Shown: one piece after another, positions 46,239-56,611 of the stretch | Layout of the letters: every line of letters begins with the position of its first letter | Numbering within the stretch: position 1 is the stretch's first letter | Origin: Candidatus Sulfotelmatobacter sp. | GTDB lineage: Bacteria > Acidobacteriota > Terriglobia > Terriglobales > Acidobacteriaceae | Length of the DNA: 64,000 nucleotides | Direction of reading: 5' to 3' | Assembly: GCA_030041215.1 (NCBI GenBank) | Contig: JASHOH010000058.1 | Coordinates: 1 to 64,000 of the forward strand | Made by a program: the position numbers and the translations under genes | The notes under the pieces: model-generated | The model's database searches: none | Told to the model about the DNA's origin: nothing | What the model saw: the letters and a program-made list of their open reading frames with translations, nothing else

Positions 46239-48962
46239 CTACTTCTGCGCATCCTGAATCAGCACTAGATCCGAAGGTGAGTCGCCGCGCACAAAAGCGA
46301 GGCTTTTGCCATCTTGCGACCACTGATAAGAATAAATCTTCAGCGCAGCAAAGTTCGTAATCTGACGGCCGGGTCCGCCGTCCAGCGGTTGCAGCCACAG
46401 ATTGTCCACGCCTTTTTCGCGGATGGGATATACGATCCCTTTGCCGTCCGGGCTGAAGCGCAGCAGCCCCACATGCCGCGGGTCGAACTCAAAGGTGCGC
46501 AACACCGCACCCGATTCAAGAGAAACCAGCGAGATATTCGGCCTCTGCGCTTTGAAATCGTAGGTGCCGAGGACTGCGGTCTTCCCATCGCGAGCAATGT
46601 CGTAAGCGCTGTTCACTTCTGCAAAACCAGGGGCAAGTCGTTTCGGCTCGCCTCCGTCGATAGGCACTCTCATATAGGCATCGGCCGTCGCATCCACGAA
46701 GAAAACAGTCTTGCCGTCGGGCGAACACATAGGAAGTTGATCGCTCTTGCCGTTAGTGACCGGGCGCACTCCGGCTCCATCGGCTTCGCTGCGCCAGACG
46801 CTTAGCGACATGGTTTTCAACGTTCCCCGAGTAAAGATGACATGACCGTCGCTGCAACCCTGGGGACTGAAAGCCGCCGAGTCCTTTTCCGGGGTGATCA
46901 CGCCTTTCACCGCGCCATCCGGACTTATGAAGCGAATGACGGGCAGCTGGTCGATGAGGAGCTTCCCGTCGCTGGTCCAGGAAACGCCCTGCGCTGGCTC
47001 TCCCGAAGTTATTTGTTTGACGTCAGAATAATCAGGCTTCTGGCCGGAACTCACATATACGTCCCGCACTGACTGGTGCATGACGGTGGCGATGGTTTTT
47101 CCGTCAGACGAAATGCTGGGGTTGGTATAGTCGTTCGTGTCGGCCGTAATGACACGAAATTTGCCATCCGGATAACTGATCAGGCCAAGTTGTTGGCGGG
47201 TGAAGTTCGTTTCCTGGTTGGAGTAAGTCACAGCCACGGCTTTTCCGCTGGGCAGCCACGCAAGGCTGAAGAATCCAGTATAGGGCGGACCCGGCGTGAC
47301 CTTGCTATTCCCCGTGTTTGGGTCGATGGAAAGTACCGAAAACAAATTGTCTTTCGCGTGCTGGAAGTTAAGTCCGGCAATCGTCTTTCCATCCGGGGAC
47401 CAGGCCACATCCACCAGGGGTTCGGCCATGGACCCAGTGAGAACGGCTTTTTCCTCCGTACCGTCCGCGTTGGCAATCACCACATAGTACTTGCCCGGTT
47501 GGGGGTCATTGGCCCGGCAAAAAACCAGGCGCTTTCCATCGGGAGAGAAACTGGGGGTGGTGTCGATATCCTTGATCAGAAGTTGGGGTGTTCCACCCAG
47601 CACGGGAATTCGATAGAGGTCGTACTCTCGCGATGCCGGCCCGCTGACCGGCTGCGTGTGCGAGTAATAGATATGACTCCCATCGGGAGAGAAGCGTAAT
47701 GCCTGAAACTGCACGCGCTGCGGTTGAACGATCTGCACATTGCTTTCGCTGGAGAGATGCCGCAGCCACAAAGATTCATTGCCTTCGTTGTTCAGAACAT
47801 ACGCGAGATAATTCCCATCCGGAGACATGGCGCCAAGGCGGGCATTGTGAGTGCCGCTAATGCGGGTCATCTTCACATTCTGAAAAGGTAGGGCGCGGGC
47901 GGCAAAAAATAGGTTGTAAAACCCGAATCCGGCAGCCGCGACCAGCAGCAATACCATTACAGCCGATATCACCCCCAAGCTGGCTTTATGACGGCGCGCT
48001 GCCTCGGCCAGAGCTGCACTGCCGGATCCATGCTCGGCTCCTGACCTTACGGCTGATGCACCAACGGGCGCAGAATCCTGGGTCTGCACCCTGCCTGATT
48101 CTGAGTCCCGCTTCAGCCGCTTGAGATCGCTCCTGAGTTCAGCCGCCGATTGATAACGCAGCTCACGATCTTTCTCCAGCAGTTTGCTGATGATGTCCTC
48201 GAGCTTCGGCGGAACTGCCGGATTCAACCGCATAGGCGGCACAGGAGTGCGATTGAGTAGGCCGTCGAAGATCGTGGCCGAAGTTTCTCCCGGAAACGGC
48301 AAGGCTCCTGTCGCCATTTCATACAGCACGGTCCCGAAGGAAAACAGATCAGTGCGCGCATCGAGTTCCTTGCCGCGGGCCTGCTCCGGCGACATATAAG
48401 CGACCGTGCCCACCGCCGAGCCGGGGCTGGTGAGATACTCCTGGCTGTCGATAGTAGCGGCAGTGGGCGCAAGTGACACCGGCTTGGGTCCGAGCGCAAC
48501 TTTGGCCAACCCGAAATCCAGGATCTTTGCGTTGCCGCGCTTGGTCACAAAAATATTCGCAGGCTTGATGTCCCGATGAACGATGCCTCCGGTGTGCGCG
48601 GCGTCAAGCGCATCGGCGACCTCGATCGCCAGCGACAGCAACGTTTCCATCTCCAACGGGCGCCCAGCAATGAGATGTTTCAACGTGACGCCTTCCAGAT
48701 ACTCCATCACGATGAAGGTCTGGCCATCCTGTTCGTCGATTTCGTGAATGGTGCAAATGTTGGGATGGTTGAGCGCGGAAGCCGCCTTGGCCTCGCGGCG
48801 GAAGCGGATGAGAGCTTGCGGATCCTTGGCCACTTCGTCAGGGAGGAATTTCAGGGCAACGAAGCGGTCCAGTTTCGTGTCCTGGGCCTTGTAGACGACG
48901 CCCATCCCGCCGCCGCCGATCTTGTCGAGGATGCGGTAATGCGAGATGATTCGGCCGATCAT
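46239..48962 (-). CDS. Ser/Thr protein kinase with TolB-like (PD40) beta-propeller
   Basis: 907 residues from ATG 48962. N-terminal Hanks-type kinase: Gly loop [11 protein letters not shown], Lys38 in VALKFLP, catalytic Asp131 in [10 protein letters not shown] and DFG at 149-151, with [17 protein letters not shown] at the activation end. A single membrane helix follows at about 350-375 ([20 protein letters not shown]), then a long extracytoplasmic region of PD40/TolB repeats ([33 protein letters not shown]). This pknB-like architecture, with a propeller as presumed sensor, is abundant in Acidobacteria. The substrate and signal are unknown. The preceding bases up to 49052 are an upstream extension without homology. 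Confidence 0.92.
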   Translation of the reverse strand: MIGRIISHYRILDKIGGGGMGVVYKAQDTKLDRFVALKFLPDEVAKDPQALIRFRREAKAASALNHPNICTIHEIDEQDGQTFIVMEYLEGVTLKHLIAGRPLEMETLLSLAIEVADALDAAHTGGIVHRDIKPANIFVTKRGNAKILDFGLAKVALGPKPVSLAPTAATIDSQEYLTSPGSAVGTVAYMSPEQARGKELDARTDLFSFGTVLYEMATGALPFPGETSATIFDGLLNRTPVPPMRLNPAVPPKLEDIISKLLEKDRELRYQSAAELRSDLKRLKRDSESGRVQTQDSAPVGASAVRSGAEHGSGSAALAEAARRHKASLGVISAVMVLLLVAAAGFGFYNLFFAARALPFQNVKMTRISGTHNARLGAMSPDGNYLAYVLNNEGNESLWLRHLSSESNVQIVQPQRVQFQALRFSPDGSHIYYSHTQPVSGPASREYDLYRIPVLGGTPQLLIKDIDTTPSFSPDGKRLVFCRANDPQPGKYYVVIANADGTEEKAVLTGSMAEPLVDVAWSPDGKTIAGLNFQHAKDNLFSVLSIDPNTGNSKVTPGPPYTGFFSLAWLPSGKAVAVTYSNQETNFTRQQLGLISYPDGKFRVITADTNDYTNPSISSDGKTIATVMHQSVRDVYVSSGQKPDYSDVKQITSGEPAQGVSWTSDGKLLIDQLPVIRFISPDGAVKGVITPEKDSAAFSPQGCSDGHVIFTRGTLKTMSLSVWRSEADGAGVRPVTNGKSDQLPMCSPDGKTVFFVDATADAYMRVPIDGGEPKRLAPGFAEVNSAYDIARDGKTAVLGTYDFKAQRPNISLVSLESGAVLRTFEFDPRHVGLLRFSPDGKGIVYPIREKGVDNLWLQPLDGGPGRQITNFAALKIYSYQWSQDGKSLAFVRGDSPSDLVLIQDAQK

Positions 48963-49080
48963 GGGCAGGACCTGGGAGGCACTCCTAATCTTATGGACGC
49001 CACAGAGGGGAGTCAACGCGCCATCGCGCCGGGTGGGCAACGCTTGCCGCAATATCTCTAAGGCGAATATGATCGGACTC

Positions 49081-49233
49081 TCAACTTTTCCCTTGACTCT
49101 GGGTCGCCGACAGATGGGTACTTGTCGGCGTCAGCCCCTGGTCCGAACCGGTGTTGACCACATAAAGGAAGCGGTTTTCTTCGTCGATGGCAAGTCCATT
49201 GCGATCGTTCACGACAGCTTCGCCGAACGTCAT
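49081..49233 (-). pseudogene. Small ORF or gene remnant, beta-propeller-like
   Basis: 50 codons from ATG 49233, with GGAGG five bases upstream. The peptide includes NGLAIDEENRFLYVVNTGSD, which resembles one blade of a YVTN/lactonase-type propeller and no more. Its ribosome site is good, but the product is too short to fold alone, so it may be the tail of a decayed gene. A chance ORF cannot be excluded. Confidence 0.35.
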
Positions 49234-49430
49234 CACGTCCTCCGTGTGACACGGCTACTTTTCAGTTGAGCGGCAATCACCGGACTCCGGCAACCGCTTC
49301 TTTTCGATGAACTGATCCTCTGCAATTCGCCCGCCTGGATATTCACAAGTCGTTCGACCCTATCGCGATGATACTATCCCTTAACTTCCCAGCCCGTAGC
49401 TAGCTTGCTTTCTTTGTCCGGAGAACAGCC

Positions 49431-50270
49431 ATGAGAAATTCTTTCTTGCGATCGTGCTGGGGAGCCACTCTCTTCTTTTTCATTCTCCTTGCCCGTTCGA
49501 AGGCGGATGACCGCAACCCCTTTGCCAACGATCCCAAGGCCGCCAAAGCCGGCGAATACGAATTCCGCATCAACTGCGCGCTCTGCCATGGACTCGGCGC
49601 CCGCGGCGGAGGCCGCGGCCCCGACCTGACTCGCGCCCAGAAAAAGCACACGCACTCCGACGCCGAAATGTTCCAGGTCATCAGTAATGGCCTCCCCGGC
49701 ACGGCCATGCCCGCCAACGGCACAAATGGCCAGGGCGTCGGCATGACCGACGAAGAGATCTGGCAGATCATCACCTACATTCGAAGCGTGGAAGTAAAGG
49801 CCCCGGCCAAGCCCATCGGCAACGTGGCCCACGGAAAAGAGCTGTTTTATGGCGACGCCAATTGCTCGCTCTGCCACATGATCGACGGCAAAGGTGGACG
49901 CCTCGGCCCCGACCTCACTGGCGTAGGCGGCTCGCGAACCGGAGAATCAATTATCGATTCCGTGCGTAATCCCAGCCGCCGCCTGGCTTGGGGATTGACC
50001 GAAGCCACAAAAGAATTTCCCCAGGAATATGAAACCGTCACGGTCGTGACCGCCGACGGAAAAGAAATCAAAGGCGTCGCCCTCAACGAAGACAACTTCA
50101 GCGTGCAGATGATGGATTCCAACGAACAGATTTATCTGCTCGAAAAAGATAAGCTGCGGTCGTTCAAGAAAAGCCGCGAGTCGATGATGCCGGTTTTCAG
50201 TGCAGATGTTCTGAGCGACAAAGATCTCGACGATATCGTCGCGTATCTCGTCGGCTTGGGGGTGAAATGA
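49431..50270 (+). CDS. Di-heme cytochrome c, electron acceptor for the PQQ dehydrogenase
   Basis: 279 residues. ATG 49431 follows CGGAGAAC. Signal peptide in residues 1-25 (ATLFFFILLARSKA). Two c-type heme sites: CALCH (Cys49, Cys52, His53) and CSLCH (Cys145, Cys148, His149). Predicted Met ligand in GTAMPANG for the first heme. The second half, with IDSVRNPSRRLAWG, TVVTADGKEIKGV and LLEKDKLRSFKKS, matches the Pirellula/Verrucomicrobium-type heme-binding domain. The gene overlaps the PQQ dehydrogenase start by four bases (ATGA), so the two are translationally coupled and the cytochrome probably takes electrons from it in the periplasm. Confidence 0.92.
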   Translation: MRNSFLRSCWGATLFFFILLARSKADDRNPFANDPKAAKAGEYEFRINCALCHGLGARGGGRGPDLTRAQKKHTHSDAEMFQVISNGLPGTAMPANGTNGQGVGMTDEEIWQIITYIRSVEVKAPAKPIGNVAHGKELFYGDANCSLCHMIDGKGGRLGPDLTGVGGSRTGESIIDSVRNPSRRLAWGLTEATKEFPQEYETVTVVTADGKEIKGVALNEDNFSVQMMDSNEQIYLLEKDKLRSFKKSRESMMPVFSADVLSDKDLDDIVAYLVGLGVK

Positions 50271-52072
50271 ATAGCCACGAATTGGGCCCTGGTCGACACG
50301 AGTTAGAGATCTTTGGGAGAAGAATGAAGTGTGATCAACCCTGGAAGAGCGGCCCTTTCAGCGCCGAGTCCGGCGCAAGAAAGAAGAGTCGGGGCTTTAG
50401 CCCCGGTGTTGCTGCTCAAGGGCTGAAGCCCAAAATAAAATCAACGCAACGCGGCGCTGAAGCGTCGCTCTTCCACGCAGCCCTCAAGCTCACGTTCGCC
50501 GTTTCACTGGCCGCCCTGTTCGGCCTTCTTTTTTCAGCTTATGCCGCTGCGCAGGTCACTCCCGACCGCCTCATCGACGCTTCGAAAGAGCCCCAAAACT
50601 GGCTTACCTACTCCGGGGACTACTCCGGACGCCGCTTCTCCTCACTCGATCAAATCAACACCACCAACGCCCGCTCCCTCACCGCCAAATGGGTCTACCA
50701 AACCGCCGCTACAGGCAAGCTCGAAACCACGCCATTGGTCGTCGACGGTGTCCTCTACGCCACCGCTCAGGACGACCGTGCCTTTGCCCTCGACGCCCGC
50801 ACCGGACGCCCCGTCTGGATGTATCAGCGTCAACTCCCGCAAGACATCCGCCCCTGCTGCGGCCACGTGAATCGTGGGCTCGCCATCCTGGACGACAAAG
50901 TTTTTCTTGGCACGCTCGACGCCCACGTGATTGCGCTCGATTCAAAGACCGGCAATGTCATCTGGGACGTCACCGCTGCCGAATATCAGAAAGGTTACAG
51001 CTTCACCGTTGCGCCGCTGGCGGTGAAGAATCTGATCATCATCGGCGTCTCCGGAGGCGAATATGGCGTTCGCGGCTTCATCGACGCTTACGACGCCTTG
51101 ACCGGTGCGCGCAGATGGCGCTTCTACACCGTGCCCGGTCCCGGCGAAGCCGGACACGAAACCTGGGAAGGCGATTCCTGGAAAGTCGGCGGCGCGCCTG
51201 CGTGGAATACAGGAACCTACGATCCCGTCACTAATCAGATTTTCTGGCCCACGGGAAATCCCGCACCCTCAAACCGCGGCGCAGGCCGTGCCGGAGACAA
51301 TCTCTACAGTAACTCTCTGCTTGCCCTCGACGCCGACACTGGCAAGCTGAACTGGTACTTTCAATTCACCAAGCACGACGAGCACGACTGGGACGCCACG
51401 CAAGTTCCCATCATCATCGATTCCGCTGGCAAGCACCTGATCGCGCAAGCCAACCGCAACGGATTCTTCTACTTGCTCGACCGCTCAAGCGGCAAGCTGA
51501 TCTCCGCGACCGCATACGGCAAACAGACCTGGAGCGACAGCAAAGATTCCGAAGGCCGCCCTGTCGCTAAAAAAGAGGCCTCGCCTACTCTCGAAGGCCA
51601 CACTGTCTGCCCCGGAGCGCTGGGAACGACGAATTTCATGGCGCCCACGTTCGATCCGCAGACGAATTTGTTTTATGTCACCTCGCGCGACCAGTGCGAC
51701 ATCTTCTCAACCGCGCCACAGCCCTACGAAGCCGGGCATGCCTATTACGGCAGCGCCTATTTCCCTTCTGATGAAGCCGAACCGTATCGTGGATTTCTCA
51801 AGGCAATCGATCCCTTGACAGGACACATTAAATGGCAGTTCGAGCACACTTCTCCGACATGGTCAGGCGCGCTCTCAACCGCGGGTGGTCTGGTTTTCAC
51901 CGGAGATGCGGAAGGAAACTTCATTGCGCTCGACACAACTACTGGTAAGCCGCTGTGGCATTTCCAGATGGGAGGCGCAGTCTACGCCGCGCCCATGGCC
52001 TTCGCAGTCGATGGCAAAGAATACGTCGCGATCGCCGCCGGCAGCGCCGTGTATGCGTTTGGATTGCCGTAG
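50267..52072 (+). CDS. PQQ-dependent alcohol dehydrogenase (quinoprotein)
   Basis: 601 residues. Eight-bladed propeller with PQQ and Ca. The PQQ-stacking vicinal disulfide is Cys197-Cys198 (IRPCCGHVNRG); the Asp base and substrate region include PTGNPAPSNRG and GDNLYSNSLLALD. Tryptophan-docking blades (GKLNWYFQFTKHDEHDWDA) are complete. It would oxidise periplasmic alcohols and hand electrons to the overlapping cytochrome. The start is ATG 50267 (ATGA overlap); an ATG at 50324 with GGGAG upstream is an alternative. The first ~90 residues are odd: the real signal peptide (LKLTFAVSLAALFGLLFSAY) begins only near residue 73, and the preceding segment comes from a repeat at 50343-50477. Whether export still works is unclear. 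Confidence 0.92.
   Translation: MNSHELGPGRHELEIFGRRMKCDQPWKSGPFSAESGARKKSRGFSPGVAAQGLKPKIKSTQRGAEASLFHAALKLTFAVSLAALFGLLFSAYAAAQVTPDRLIDASKEPQNWLTYSGDYSGRRFSSLDQINTTNARSLTAKWVYQTAATGKLETTPLVVDGVLYATAQDDRAFALDARTGRPVWMYQRQLPQDIRPCCGHVNRGLAILDDKVFLGTLDAHVIALDSKTGNVIWDVTAAEYQKGYSFTVAPLAVKNLIIIGVSGGEYGVRGFIDAYDALTGARRWRFYTVPGPGEAGHETWEGDSWKVGGAPAWNTGTYDPVTNQIFWPTGNPAPSNRGAGRAGDNLYSNSLLALDADTGKLNWYFQFTKHDEHDWDATQVPIIIDSAGKHLIAQANRNGFFYLLDRSSGKLISATAYGKQTWSDSKDSEGRPVAKKEASPTLEGHTVCPGALGTTNFMAPTFDPQTNLFYVTSRDQCDIFSTAPQPYEAGHAYYGSAYFPSDEAEPYRGFLKAIDPLTGHIKWQFEHTSPTWSGALSTAGGLVFTGDAEGNFIALDTTTGKPLWHFQMGGAVYAAPMAFAVDGKEYVAIAAGSAVYAFGLP
50343..50477. repeat. Composite palindromic repeat inside the PQQ dehydrogenase gene
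   Basis: 135 bases (45 codons). The right end (50448-50477) equals 5925-5954 with one mismatch. The left end (50343-50366) resembles its inverse. In between are GGGGCTTTAGCCCC and GGGCTGAAGCCC hairpins. It is in frame, between the start codon and the signal-peptide core. Confidence 0.85.
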
Positions 52073-52100
52073 GACTCGGGACTCGCGACTCAGGACTAGA

Positions 52101-52802
52101 CTAAAACTTCACCACAATCCCGCTCGCGAACCGATAGTTCTGCTCTTTCGTGCCGACGTTCAAATACTGCGTTAGCCCGAACGCCTGCATATAAAAACTG
52201 TTCTGATTTAAGGTGCTGCGATACCAATCCAACTGCGCCGGCCGGATTGAGATCCTGCGCGAGACCCGAACATCCACTCCGCCGCCCAGCGCCACGACAA
52301 AGTCGTAATAAGTAGTCGCTTTTGAGGTGACCGGAAATCTCGGCGTCTCAATCGTGCTTCCTTCCAGAGTAGTGCGATCCCACCCAAACAGCGTATGCAC
52401 AAACGGAGTAAAAATAGATTTCGTGCGGTACGAAATCACCGGACCAGCCAAAAAAGAATAAGTATTGCCATCCGGCAAACCTTTGATTCCATCGATCACG
52501 GTGAACGGCGAGCCATAACGGCCTGCGCCGTCGACTGCAAAGCCAATCCAGCGCGACACGTTGTACTGCGCCTGCGCGTCCCATCCCTGGAAGAAAGTTC
52601 GGATGCCGAACGTATTCGGGGGCTGGTCAAGCGCATAGCTGATCAGCGGCCCCCGCATCCCGGGTGTGTCGGCATGAAAGAAAACAAAGCCGCCAAACGC
52701 CTGCACCTTGGGCGTCTCGGGCTGAGGCTCCGCCTGCTGCGCGAGCGCCGCTGCGCAGATAAAGACCGCCACTACCACTGTAGCCAGCGAAAAACGAACC
52801 AT
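52101..52802 (-). CDS. Outer-membrane beta-barrel protein
   Basis: 233 residues from ATG 52802; GGAG lies ten bases upstream, and the ATG at 52835 adds a poor N-terminus. Signal peptide of about 21 residues ends at AALAQQ. The mature protein is a chain of amphipathic strands (VQAFGGFVFFHADTPGMRG, WDAQAQYNVSRWIGFAVDG, YYDFVVALGGGVDVRV) with aromatic girdles, ending in IVVKF with a C-terminal Phe. OmpA/OmpW-like small barrel; function unknown. Confidence 0.8.
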   Translation of the reverse strand: MVRFSLATVVVAVFICAAALAQQAEPQPETPKVQAFGGFVFFHADTPGMRGPLISYALDQPPNTFGIRTFFQGWDAQAQYNVSRWIGFAVDGAGRYGSPFTVIDGIKGLPDGNTYSFLAGPVISYRTKSIFTPFVHTLFGWDRTTLEGSTIETPRFPVTSKATTYYDFVVALGGGVDVRVSRRISIRPAQLDWYRSTLNQNSFYMQAFGLTQYLNVGTKEQNYRFASGIVVKF

Positions 52803-53128
52803 CTTGCGTGTTTCTCCATTCTGGAAATTGCACAAACTATCGCATCACGCCTCGACCGAAAGCGGAACGCGCACGAACGACATTCCACTGTTATATATGA
52901 ATCAAATAGGAACGTGAGAAACGCCGCCCGGGTTGTAAGCCGCGCCTTGATAATCTGCAAAAAAAGCCGTGATTACCAGACTGCAACCAATCCAGTTCCC
53001 ATGAATCTGTGCCGCCAGTGAGCGGCGCTATTTTCCCCCGAACCGTTGTGTAGTATCGTTTGAAGCGCGGTGCGTTTCCCATCGACATCGTCTCTTCCAC
53101 AATTCATTGCACGAAGGGAATACTTCCT
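52803..53128. other. Divergent intergenic region
   Basis: About 325 bases between the barrel gene and the S9 peptidase gene. Promoters for both must lie here. I see no RNA gene or clear regulatory element. Confidence 0.45.
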
Positions 53129-55813
53129 ATGAAAAACTTCTTGCGTTGCGTATTGTGCCTGCTTCTGTTGGCCCCTGTCATCGCAGGCCAGAATAAGACC
53201 AGCGCCGGCCTGCCCCCACTGATCGACCGTGAGTTGATCTTCGGCAACCCTGAAATTGCAGCAGCACAGATTTCGCCAAACGGTCAATACATCGCCTTTC
53301 TCAAGCCCTGGAAAGACACGCGCAATATCTACGTAAAAAGCGTGGGCGAGCCGTTCAGTGCGGCGCGATTGCTCACGACCGAAACCAAGCGGCCTGTCCC
53401 CGCATTTTTCTGGACTCGGGACAGCAAGTACATTCTGTATGTGAAAGACAAGGACGGCGACGAGAACTATAACGTCTTCGCCGTCGACCCGGCTGCCAAG
53501 CCGGCGGCTGGCGCGGATGCTCCGCCTTCGCGCGATCTGACCGGGCTGAAAGGAGTTCGCGTCATCATTTATGAAGTTCCGAAGAGCGATCCCGACATCG
53601 TCTACATCGGATTGAATGACCGAGACAAGGCCTGGCACGACCTCTATAAGCTAAAGCTCTCAACCGGCGAAAAAACGCTGATGCGCACGAACACAGATAG
53701 GGTTACAGGTTGGATTTTCGATCTTAAAGGCCAGTTGCGCATGGCAACCCGCAGCGCCGAAAACGGCGACACTGAATTGCTCCGCGTCGACACCGACAAG
53801 TTCACCAAAGTTTACTCCTGCAACGTGTTTGAAACGTGCGATCCGCACCGCTTTCACCGCGATGGCACGCGGATCTATCTGGAAACCAATAAAGGCGACG
53901 GTGTGGACCTGACTGCGCTGGTTCTTTTCGATCCCGAAAGCGGCAGGATTGAGCCAGTGGAATCGGACCCTCTGAAGAAAGTGGATTTACACGGCGTGAT
54001 GTTTTCGGAGGCGACGGACGAACTGGTCGAAACCTCCTATTATGACGAATACGAAAGGCACTACTTCAAAGACAAAGATTTTGAAGCTGACTACAAGTGG
54101 CTTGAGCAAAAGGAACCCGGCAAGCAGATCAACATTGTCTCGCACACGAAAGACGAACAGGTCTGGCTGGTGTCGGCTACGAGCGATACCGAGCCGGGCG
54201 AGACTTTGCTGTTCGAGCGAAAGACGCACACGCTGACGCCCCAGTACAAAATGCGGGAAAAGCTACCGCGCGAAGACCTCGCGGCAATGAAAGCAGTTCA
54301 CTATAAGTCTTCCGATGGCCTGGAAATTCCGGCCTATCTGACGTTGCCGAAGGGAGTTCCTGCCGAGAACTTGCCCACTTTGATCATCCCCCACGGCGGG
54401 CCGTGGGGACGCGACTATTGGGGTTACAACTCGCTGGCGCAGTTCTTTGCCAATCGAGGCTATGCCGTCTTGCAGCCGAATTTTCGCGCCTCAGCTGGGT
54501 ACGGAAAGAAATTTCTAGATGCCGGCAATTTGCAGTGGGGCCGCAAAATGCAGGATGACGTCACCTGGGGCGTGAAGTACCTGGTGGCCGAGGGAGTTGC
54601 CGATCCCAAGCGAGTAGGAATTCTCGGCGGTTCCTATGGCGGATACGCCACGCTGGCGGGCGTTGCCTTTACGCCCGATGTTTACGCAGCAGCTGTTGAC
54701 ATTGTTGGCCCTTCCAATCTGATTACGTTACTCGATTCCATCCCGCCCTACTGGGAAGCTGTGCGGATCCTGTTTTACAAGCGCATGGGCGATCCCAGTA
54801 CGCCAGAAGGAAAAAAGTTGCTGATGGAAGAGTCGCCACTGTTCTCTGCTGACAAGATCAAGACGGCTTTGCTCGTGGCGCAGGGTGCAAACGATCCTCG
54901 GGTGAACCGCCGCGAAGCTGAGCAGATTGTGATCGCCCTGCGCGATCGAGGTTTTCCTGTCGACTACATTCTTGCGCCCGATGAGGGCCACGGCTTCGCC
55001 CGCCCCGTAAACAATATGGCATTGTTCATGGAGTCGGAGAAATTTCTGGCGCAGCATCTGAGCGGACGGTATCAGGAAGGCGGAACGCCCGAAGTGGTGG
55101 CTCGCCTGAAAGAAATCGAAGTCGATCCGAAAACCGTGGTACTTGCCAAGAAAGTCGATCCCAACGCGGTAGGCGCGCCCAAGCCGGCGATGGACTTGCA
55201 ACCCGGAGAAGATAAATATCAGGTCACACTCGAAGCCGGCGGCCAGAAGATATCGATGAAAATTGACTCCACGATTAAAGATGATGGCAACGCGTGGACG
55301 GCAACCGAAGTGATGGACACGCCTCAGGGTTCAGCCACCGATACGGCCACCTTAGAGAAAACCACCTTAATTTCAAAGACGCGAAACGTGAAGCAGGGAC
55401 CGGTCACGATCGACTTGGACTTCGCAGGCAATACTGCAAGGGGCAAGATGAATACGAACGGGCAGGAGAAGCCGATCTCGGTGGAGCTCGGTGGGCCCCT
55501 TTTTGCCGATGCGGCGGGGTCGAATCAATCGATCGCCTGCTTACCTCTCGCCGAGGGATACACCACCTCGTTCCGAAACTTTGATGTGCAGGCGCAAAAA
55601 GTAAAGCTCATGCAGCTTAACGTTGCCGGCACGGAGAAAGTAACTGTGCCTGCGGGAACGTTCGACGCCTACAAGGTCGAAATTTCTTCGGCCGATGGTG
55701 GCGCAGACAAGCAAACCTTGTGGGTGGCGAAAGATTCGCACAAGGTAGTCAAATCCTCGGCCGTGCTGGCCTCCATGGGCGGAGCTGTGATGACTGAGGA
55801 GTTGATGCCGTAA
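53129..55813 (+). CDS. S9 prolyl-oligopeptidase-family peptidase with C-terminal extension
   Basis: 894 residues from ATG 53129, with AAGGGAA upstream; the frame extends further, but the signal peptide ([17 protein letters not shown]) begins here. N-terminal propeller with [17 protein letters not shown], then the alpha/beta hydrolase: GGSYGGYA with nucleophile Ser502, GANDPRVN (Asp) and EGHGF (His621), all typical of S9C acylaminoacyl/dipeptidyl peptidases. The S9 domain ends near residue 660. About 230 extra residues follow, ending with a region containing [20 protein letters not shown] and [20 protein letters not shown], which resembles DUF3108-type periplasmic beta domains. The fusion is unusual. 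Its likely job is periplasmic peptide degradation. Confidence 0.9.
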   Translation: MKNFLRCVLCLLLLAPVIAGQNKTSAGLPPLIDRELIFGNPEIAAAQISPNGQYIAFLKPWKDTRNIYVKSVGEPFSAARLLTTETKRPVPAFFWTRDSKYILYVKDKDGDENYNVFAVDPAAKPAAGADAPPSRDLTGLKGVRVIIYEVPKSDPDIVYIGLNDRDKAWHDLYKLKLSTGEKTLMRTNTDRVTGWIFDLKGQLRMATRSAENGDTELLRVDTDKFTKVYSCNVFETCDPHRFHRDGTRIYLETNKGDGVDLTALVLFDPESGRIEPVESDPLKKVDLHGVMFSEATDELVETSYYDEYERHYFKDKDFEADYKWLEQKEPGKQINIVSHTKDEQVWLVSATSDTEPGETLLFERKTHTLTPQYKMREKLPREDLAAMKAVHYKSSDGLEIPAYLTLPKGVPAENLPTLIIPHGGPWGRDYWGYNSLAQFFANRGYAVLQPNFRASAGYGKKFLDAGNLQWGRKMQDDVTWGVKYLVAEGVADPKRVGILGGSYGGYATLAGVAFTPDVYAAAVDIVGPSNLITLLDSIPPYWEAVRILFYKRMGDPSTPEGKKLLMEESPLFSADKIKTALLVAQGANDPRVNRREAEQIVIALRDRGFPVDYILAPDEGHGFARPVNNMALFMESEKFLAQHLSGRYQEGGTPEVVARLKEIEVDPKTVVLAKKVDPNAVGAPKPAMDLQPGEDKYQVTLEAGGQKISMKIDSTIKDDGNAWTATEVMDTPQGSATDTATLEKTTLISKTRNVKQGPVTIDLDFAGNTARGKMNTNGQEKPISVELGGPLFADAAGSNQSIACLPLAEGYTTSFRNFDVQAQKVKLMQLNVAGTEKVTVPAGTFDAYKVEISSADGGADKQTLWVAKDSHKVVKSSAVLASMGGAVMTEELMP

Positions 55814-55861
55814 ACGCGACAACGATGTTACGGTCTGAGGGCAGACAGCTGACCGCTGCTC

Positions 55862-56476
55862 TTAAGGCGCTTCGATCAGCTCCATCTTGCCATCACGCGT
55901 GCGGTGCAGGATCATCAGTTTGCCTTTGGGATCGCGGAAGACGAAGACATCGCGGTCGCGGAAGTGGGCTTCCTTGATGGCTTCTTCGAGCGTCATGGGA
56001 CGCAGGGCGACGGCGTCGCTGGTGCGCACGAGGTGCACCTCGGTGGTCCTGGCAACTGCCGGATAGCGATGCACCGCGACAGGAACGGCCGTTTTCTCAG
56101 TGAATCCCACGGCGGCTTGCGGTGCAGTTTCTGATTCGGCAGCGTGGCCATTCCACTTTTTTACTTCTTCACTTTTGCGTGCCAGGCGTTTCTTGGCTTC
56201 CCACTTTGTTTTGTATTTCAGTGCCTGCTTTTCGAGATGTTCGAGAGCTTCGTTGACTGCGACGGTCATGTCTTTCGCCTGTGCGAGTCCGACGAGCGGG
56301 CCGTTGCGCGGGCTGATCGTGATTTCGGCTTTGTGGCGGTGTTTCTCGACGGCGAGGATAACCTTGGTTTCAAATTTATCGCCGAGGATTTTGCGGATTT
56401 TCGTAAGCCTGGTTTCAACTTCTTTGCGGATCGCTGGAGTGATTTCGTAGTGACGTCCTGTGTATTCCACATTCAT
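55862..56476 (-). CDS. hpf: Ribosome hibernation-promoting factor, long form
   Basis: 204 residues. The N-terminal HPF/YfiA domain (VEYTGRHYEITPAIRKEVE, LALVEKHRHKAEITISPR-like segment) binds the 30S decoding centre. The C-terminal domain (RTSDAVALRPMTLEEAIKEA, HFRDRDVFVFRDPKGKLMI) dimerises ribosomes to 100S. A variable linker (about 115-150) joins them. Long HPF is the form found in most bacteria outside the gamma-proteobacteria. Position directly downstream of rpoN is conserved in many phyla. Confidence 0.95.
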   Translation of the reverse strand: MNVEYTGRHYEITPAIRKEVETRLTKIRKILGDKFETKVILAVEKHRHKAEITISPRNGPLVGLAQAKDMTVAVNEALEHLEKQALKYKTKWEAKKRLARKSEEVKKWNGHAAESETAPQAAVGFTEKTAVPVAVHRYPAVARTTEVHLVRTSDAVALRPMTLEEAIKEAHFRDRDVFVFRDPKGKLMILHRTRDGKMELIEAP

Positions 56477-56567
56477 GCAGCGGCGCCCTCCTTGCGTCTT
56501 TTCGAAACCGTCTTTTGGAAACCAAGACCGCCAAATACTTGTTGCGCCGCCGTCCCCGGCGGCTGTC

Positions 56568-56588
56568 GCGTGGGCATCCCGCCCACGC
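56568..56588. repeat. REP-like palindrome between hpf and rpoN
   Basis: GCGTGGG-CATCCCG-CCCACGC, in the 135-base spacer. It is similar in shape to the copy at 35341-35361. Confidence 0.55.
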
Positions 56589-56611
56589 CCTGGGTCGGCA
56601 AGATGCCGGCG

